From: Alphaproteobacteria bacterium 32-64-14
GTDB taxonomy: Bacteria > Pseudomonadota > Alphaproteobacteria > Caulobacterales > Hyphomonadaceae
Assembly (NCBI GenBank): GCA_002280725.1
Contig: NCEM01000029.1
Coordinates: forward strand, 1-35,183
DNA length: 35,183 nucleotides
Direction of reading: 5' to 3'
Below are positions 31,857 through 35,183 of this stretch, one piece after another. How positions within the stretch are numbered: position 1 is the first letter of the stretch; each line of letters opens with the position of its first letter. Position numbers and translations under genes: made by a program. The notes beneath the pieces are model-generated. The model saw nothing but the letters and a program-made list of their open reading frames with translations, did not search any database and was not told the DNA's origin.

Positions 31857-32984
31857 GTGAAAGCCTTCTTTCTGGCCGGCATTTCCGCGCTAGCTCTGTG
31901 CGCCTGCACCACGACGCCGGGCGCGGCGACTGCCTTCGCGCCCCTTTCGGTTGCGACCGCTCCCTCCGACTTCCGCATCGTTCCTGACGCCGAAATCCTC
32001 GCGAGCCGTCCAGCCCTTGCACCCAGCGGCGACGTCAAGGCGTTCGTCGGCGCCTATCTCGACTGGATCTTCACGCCGGGCCATCTGGTCGAGCGCTCCG
32101 TGTTGTCCGACATGGAGCCGCAGGGCCTGCCCGCCGATGCTGACTTCTACGCCGTCATCGCCGAGCTTGCCGAGGAAGGACATCCCGCCGCGCTGCTGAT
32201 GAACGCGGGCGATGATCCCGATACGCCACAGAAGCTTGCCGACAGCGGCAACTACGTCGCGAGGCTCATCCTCGAACTCGACAAGCTTTCGGCCGGCTCG
32301 GTCCAGCAGAAAGTCGACGCGCTCGGCTGGTTCCGCGCCGAGGCGCCGAAGAACTCCGACGCGGCTTTCGCCTTCGGCACATTCCTGCTCACGCAGGGCG
32401 GCGGCGATTTCATGGGCATGTCCGGACTCGGCGCGCCAACCCCCGGTGAAGTCCGCGAAGCTGCGGCCCTTCTCTTCCGCTCCGCAGAGGCCGCCCCGCT
32501 CGATGTCTCGCTGCAGGTCGCATCCTCCTTCGCCACGCACGCCGGCGTCGACGCCGAGATCGACACGCGCCTGCGCAAGCTTCTCGAAACCGTCGTGGCC
32601 GCCACCAGCCTCGCCCCCCTCCCCGAGCCGAACATCGAGGGCATGACGGACGAACAGGCCATGGACGCCTACGCGACATACGAAGCACAGATGATGGAGG
32701 TGGCCAGCGCCAGCGGCGCACACGTGTCTCTCGCCGGCATGCTGCACAAGGGCCAGGGCGGCCCCGCCGACATTGAGCGCGCCAAGGTGCTCTATCGCGG
32801 CGCGCTCGACGCAACGCAGGACTACACCGCCTATACGGCGCTCACCGAACTTGGCGTCGATGTCAGCGAGTACGACGCGCTCTTTGCCGAGCCTGCAGGA
32901 GACGACTTGTGGGGCGAGGATCCCGAGTCCGTCCCCGCGCCGGACTTTGCGCCCGAACCTGCCCCGGCTCCGCACCAGCACTGA
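31857..32984 (+). CDS. Putative lipoprotein with Sel1-like segment
   Basis: A 375-residue protein starting at GTG 31857 with AAGGGGA upstream. The first 16 residues form a lipoprotein signal ending LCAC (Cys17), so it should be anchored to a membrane. The body is helical and alanine-rich. The segment near 295-330 (SLAGMLHKGQGGPADIERAKVLYRGALDA) looks like a Sel1/TPR-type repeat and other parts have the same loose pattern, suggesting a solenoid scaffold. The last 25 residues are Pro/Glu/Ala-rich. I do not recognise a named family. It lies just behind the flagellar operon but after a hairpin, so co-transcription is uncertain. Confidence 0.75.
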   Translation: MKAFFLAGISALALCACTTTPGAATAFAPLSVATAPSDFRIVPDAEILASRPALAPSGDVKAFVGAYLDWIFTPGHLVERSVLSDMEPQGLPADADFYAVIAELAEEGHPAALLMNAGDDPDTPQKLADSGNYVARLILELDKLSAGSVQQKVDALGWFRAEAPKNSDAAFAFGTFLLTQGGGDFMGMSGLGAPTPGEVREAAALLFRSAEAAPLDVSLQVASSFATHAGVDAEIDTRLRKLLETVVAATSLAPLPEPNIEGMTDEQAMDAYATYEAQMMEVASASGAHVSLAGMLHKGQGGPADIERAKVLYRGALDATQDYTAYTALTELGVDVSEYDALFAEPAGDDLWGEDPESVPAPDFAPEPAPAPHQH

Positions 32985-33185
32985 CGCGCGCGCAAGCGCT
33001 GGATACTTGGCCAAACATGGTAAAGGCCCGCCATTCGGCGTGCGGATGCCAGTCAAAACTCGGCTTGTGCTAGAATTCGTTGCACATAGCCGAAGAAATG
33101 GGCCAGTTTCGCAATTGTACCTGCCCGCCTGCGGCGTTAGTCTTGGGGCTGCTGCAGGGGCGGCGTGTGGCGTGGGACCTGGAAA

Positions 33186-34229
33186 ATGCTTGAGATCGTC
33201 GCGATTATCGTCGCGGTCCTCGTGGGGCTGCTTCTCGCATTCCTCGTTTACCGTTCCGCCCGCACCTACGACGCCGGGGCGCACGCCACCTTCATCACCA
33301 CCAAGGGCGGTGACTTCTACGGCGCCCTGCGCGCGCCGATGACGATCTGGAACCCCTCCATCAAGGTTCTGCGCGACAAGCACGCCCCCGACATCAAGAT
33401 CATGACGGCCGACACCAGCGGAGGCTATTTCGAGAAGTCGCTGGTCAACCGCCGCACCGGCGAGATTTCGCTGCGCGTTCACACCTGCGCGCCGCGTCCG
33501 TTCATGTCGACCACGACGGACAAGCGCCAGCTGCTGATCAAGCCGAAGGTCGCCTTCCACCTCGACATCGATCGCATCCAGATTCCGACCCAGATGGAAT
33601 CGTTCGGCACCACGCTGACGAGCCGGATTGAAAACCTCTTCGACAACGCGATCAGCGAATACGAGGACCAGGACGTCTTCAAGCACCAGCGCGAGATCGA
33701 ACAGCGCGTGCTGCGCGAGCTGCAGGACATCGAGGAGCCGCCAGAGGGCGAGCGCCCGACCGGCATGCCGCTGGGCATCAAGGTCTATGAGGCGATGTTC
33801 TCGTTCGAGCGGCCGCAGAAGCCGATCAACAAGGATCTCGCCAACGGGCCGATGGCCTACGACAACGAGCATCTGGATGACCTCGTCGACATGCTCGAGA
33901 AGGCCAACCCGGCCACGGTCGAAGTGCTGATGCGCATGCTGGAGCTGCAGACGCGGCAGAACATCGTGCAGATGCTGTGCAAGTCCGGCGGCCTCGTCGC
34001 CTTCACGGCGTCCGAGCTTGGCCTGTCGGAGCGGACGGTGGAGCGCGCGCACAATGGCGCGAACATCATGAAGCCGGCGGAAGCCACGATCATCGCCGCA
34101 ACCCCGGCGGCTACACCGGCGCCGGGTGAATCGCCCGTCGCGAGGCCGGTCGATCCGGCCACGGCCTATTACAGCCTCGGCGCGCCGAAGGGCCAGCCGA
34201 AGGCGGCCGAGCCGGCCAAGGACTCCTGA
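33186..34229 (+). CDS. SPFH/band-7-like membrane protein
   Basis: A 347-residue protein. Residues 1-24 form a single membrane helix (MLEIVAIIVAVLVGLLLAFLVYRS), followed by a domain resembling SPFH/band-7: paired strands around APMTIWNPSIKVL, RRTGEISLRVHTCAPRPFMSTTTDKRQLLIKPKVAFHLDIDRIQ and a long amphipathic helix with IENLFDNAISEYEDQDVFKHQREIEQRVLREL. SPFH proteins form membrane microdomain cages. The C-terminus is Pro/Ala-rich and cytoplasmic if the helix is an N-in anchor. Similarity is by pattern, so the class is likely but not certain. The ATG at 33186 follows GGGA; a longer start at 33165 is weaker. It ends 4 bases before map. Confidence 0.7.
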   Translation: MLEIVAIIVAVLVGLLLAFLVYRSARTYDAGAHATFITTKGGDFYGALRAPMTIWNPSIKVLRDKHAPDIKIMTADTSGGYFEKSLVNRRTGEISLRVHTCAPRPFMSTTTDKRQLLIKPKVAFHLDIDRIQIPTQMESFGTTLTSRIENLFDNAISEYEDQDVFKHQREIEQRVLRELQDIEEPPEGERPTGMPLGIKVYEAMFSFERPQKPINKDLANGPMAYDNEHLDDLVDMLEKANPATVEVLMRMLELQTRQNIVQMLCKSGGLVAFTASELGLSERTVERAHNGANIMKPAEATIIAATPAATPAPGESPVARPVDPATAYYSLGAPKGQPKAAEPAKDS

Positions 34230-34233
34230 CCGC

Positions 34234-34983
34234 ATGACAATCGAGCGCGAGGACCAGCTGGACGGGCTGAAACGCATCGGCCTGATCGTGGCGCGCACGC
34301 TTGAAATCATGCGGGCGGCGGCCGAGCCGGGCATGACCACCGCCGAACTTGACGCCATAGGCGCAGCGGCGATGGAGCAGGAAGGCGCGAAATCCGCGCC
34401 GAAGACCACTTACAACTTTCCCGGCGCGACGTGCATCAGCGTGTTCCCCGCGATCGCGCATGGCATTCCGGGCAGCCAAATTCTTCGCAAGGGCCAGCTG
34501 GTGAACATCGATGTTTCCGCCGAGAAGGACGGATACTTCGCCGACACCGGCGCGAGCTTCGTGCTGCGGGCGCAGGATGCGAAACTCGATGCGCTGTGCC
34601 GCGACGGCCGCCGCGCGCTGCAGATCGGCATCGACGCGGTGAAAGTGGGCGGCGCGCTCAACGCGCCGGGCATTGCGATCGAGAAGTTCGCGCGCAAGCA
34701 TCGCTACACGCTGATCCGCAATCTCGCGAGCCATGGCGTGGGCGGCGCCCTGCATGAGGAGCCGGGCGAAATCCCGACCTGGCGCGACATGAGTGAACGC
34801 CGCCGCATCAACGAGGGCCTCGTCTTCACGCTCGAGCCCTTCCTCTCGCTTGGCGCTGGATGGGCCGTCGACAGCAAGGACGGCTGGACGCTGTTTGCCG
34901 ACAAGCCTGCACCCACCGTTCAATACGAGCACACGCTGGTGGCGACGCGGCGCGGGACTGTCATCACGACGCTGGCGGCGTAG
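34234..34983 (+). CDS. map: Methionine aminopeptidase, type I
   Basis: A 249-residue type I methionine aminopeptidase that removes the initiator Met from nascent proteins. Metal ligands and catalytic residues are all visible: His76 (AHGIPG), Asp93 (VNIDVS), Asp104 (ADTGAS), His167 (SHGVGG), His174 (ALHEEP), Glu201 (TLEPFL) and Glu232 (QYEHTL), at almost the E. coli spacing. It begins 4 bases after the SPFH-like gene, so the two share a transcript. It may be one of several map copies; essential copies are usually elsewhere. A perfect hairpin follows the stop directly. Confidence 0.95.
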   Translation: MTIEREDQLDGLKRIGLIVARTLEIMRAAAEPGMTTAELDAIGAAAMEQEGAKSAPKTTYNFPGATCISVFPAIAHGIPGSQILRKGQLVNIDVSAEKDGYFADTGASFVLRAQDAKLDALCRDGRRALQIGIDAVKVGGALNAPGIAIEKFARKHRYTLIRNLASHGVGGALHEEPGEIPTWRDMSERRRINEGLVFTLEPFLSLGAGWAVDSKDGWTLFADKPAPTVQYEHTLVATRRGTVITTLAA

Positions 34984-35023
34984 ATATCTGGACCGCCGGG
35001 CGGGGGCCCGGCGGTCCAGATAT
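34984..35023. terminator. Perfect 18-bp hairpin after map
   Basis: The arms ATATCTGGACCGCCGGGC and GCCCGGCGGTCCAGATAT are perfect complements over 18 bp, with a GGGG loop, starting one base after the map stop. The structure is symmetric, so it can fold from either strand and may serve as a bidirectional terminator between map and the leftward gene. No T-run. Confidence 0.75.
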
Positions 35024-35075
35024 GCCCGCGACCCCGCAGCGAGCTGCGAGGCGCTTCAATCGCGGTGATGCGCGA

Positions 35076-35183
35076 TCAGCTGCTGTCGGGCTCTGTGTAA
35101 CTCGCCGCAAATTGCATCAGGGCGTGCGAATGGGTCCGGTGCAGCGGGATCAGGGTGCTGGTGTATTGGTCGATGCAGGCGTG
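35076..35183 (-). CDS. 3' end of a leftward gene (function unknown)
   Basis: On the minus strand the frame is open from the right edge to a TGA at 35076-35078 and gives 35 residues (HACIDQYTSTLIPLHRTH..., ending in YTEPDSS). Its third-position G/C bias and natural-looking composition suggest a real C-terminus. It converges with map across the hairpin at 34984-35023, which is what one expects between two convergent genes. Too little is present to name it. Confidence 0.5.
   Translation of the reverse strand, partial: HACIDQYTSTLIPLHRTHSHALMQFAASYTEPDSS

Noticed and set aside
33050..33110. A TAGAAT -10-like hexamer before the SPFH-like gene
   Set aside because: No acceptable -35 hexamer at 16-18 bases; not called as a promoter.
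31890..34409. An 839-residue minus-strand open frame
   Set aside because: Antisense to the lipoprotein, SPFH-like and map genes; low-complexity Arg/Gly/Leu-rich translation caused by high GC, with no motif.
1..35183. CRISPR arrays, prophage, insertion sequences, toxin-antitoxin or defence islands
   Set aside because: No regular repeats, transposase, integrase, phage structural gene or tRNA-linked attachment site was found; composition is even across the window.

Overview
The window reads as chromosomal DNA of a high-GC alphaproteobacterium of the Caulobacterales/Hyphomonadaceae type. The strongest evidence is a flagellar cluster in Caulobacter-like order: flgL-flgK divergent from fliK-flgD-flgE, then sciP, then fliF-fliG-fliH(flbE)-fliN-flbD-flhA-flhF-flhG. 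SciP (the CtrA-inhibitory DUF1153 protein) and FlbD (the class III/IV flagellar sigma-54 activator) are hallmarks of the CtrA-governed flagellar hierarchy. CtrA-like boxes and sigma-54 -24/-12 elements can be read directly in the intergenic DNA. No rRNA, tRNA, CRISPR array, insertion sequence or prophage gene was seen.

Left part (1-14.8 kb): ordinary accessory metabolism in short operons. It starts with the 3' end of an ankyrin-repeat protein and a small unknown protein. A leftward operon follows: thiolase, RidA-like protein, zinc alcohol dehydrogenase and a DUF2332 protein. Divergent from it are a host-attachment (baeRF-type) protein and an acidic unknown. Next come a dodecin-like protein, a PaaI-type thioesterase divergent from a crotonase, a secreted unknown, mnmA (tRNA 2-thiolation) coupled to a small lipoprotein, an RX4H (HEPN-like) protein, a PQQ-type sugar dehydrogenase lipoprotein, a Cys-rich small protein, a tannase/feruloyl-esterase-family enzyme and a YkgJ-like Cys-cluster protein.

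Middle part (14.8-31.7 kb): the flagellar cluster. Hook-filament junction proteins (FlgL, FlgK) are transcribed leftward. Hook-length control (FliK), hook cap (FlgD) and hook (FlgE) are transcribed rightward from the same 459-bp intergenic region, which holds two sigma-54 promoters that face each other. SciP follows. Then comes the early operon: MS ring (FliF), switch (FliG, FliN), export (FliH, FlhA), the regulator FlbD, and the placement/number factors FlhF and FlhG. Upstream of fliF lie two CtrA-like boxes and a terminator-like hairpin.

Right part (31.7-35.2 kb): a GTG-started lipoprotein of unknown function, an SPFH/band-7-like membrane protein and a type I methionine aminopeptidase. A perfect 18-bp hairpin follows, then the 3' end of a leftward gene.

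I did not find a clearly new multi-gene system. The most unusual items are a 19-residue in-frame gap in MnmA next to its catalytic cysteine, the interlocked facing sigma-54 promoters, the terminator-like hairpin 12 bases before fliF, and an FlhF with degenerate GTPase motifs. All family names come from reading the protein sequences; no database search was run.
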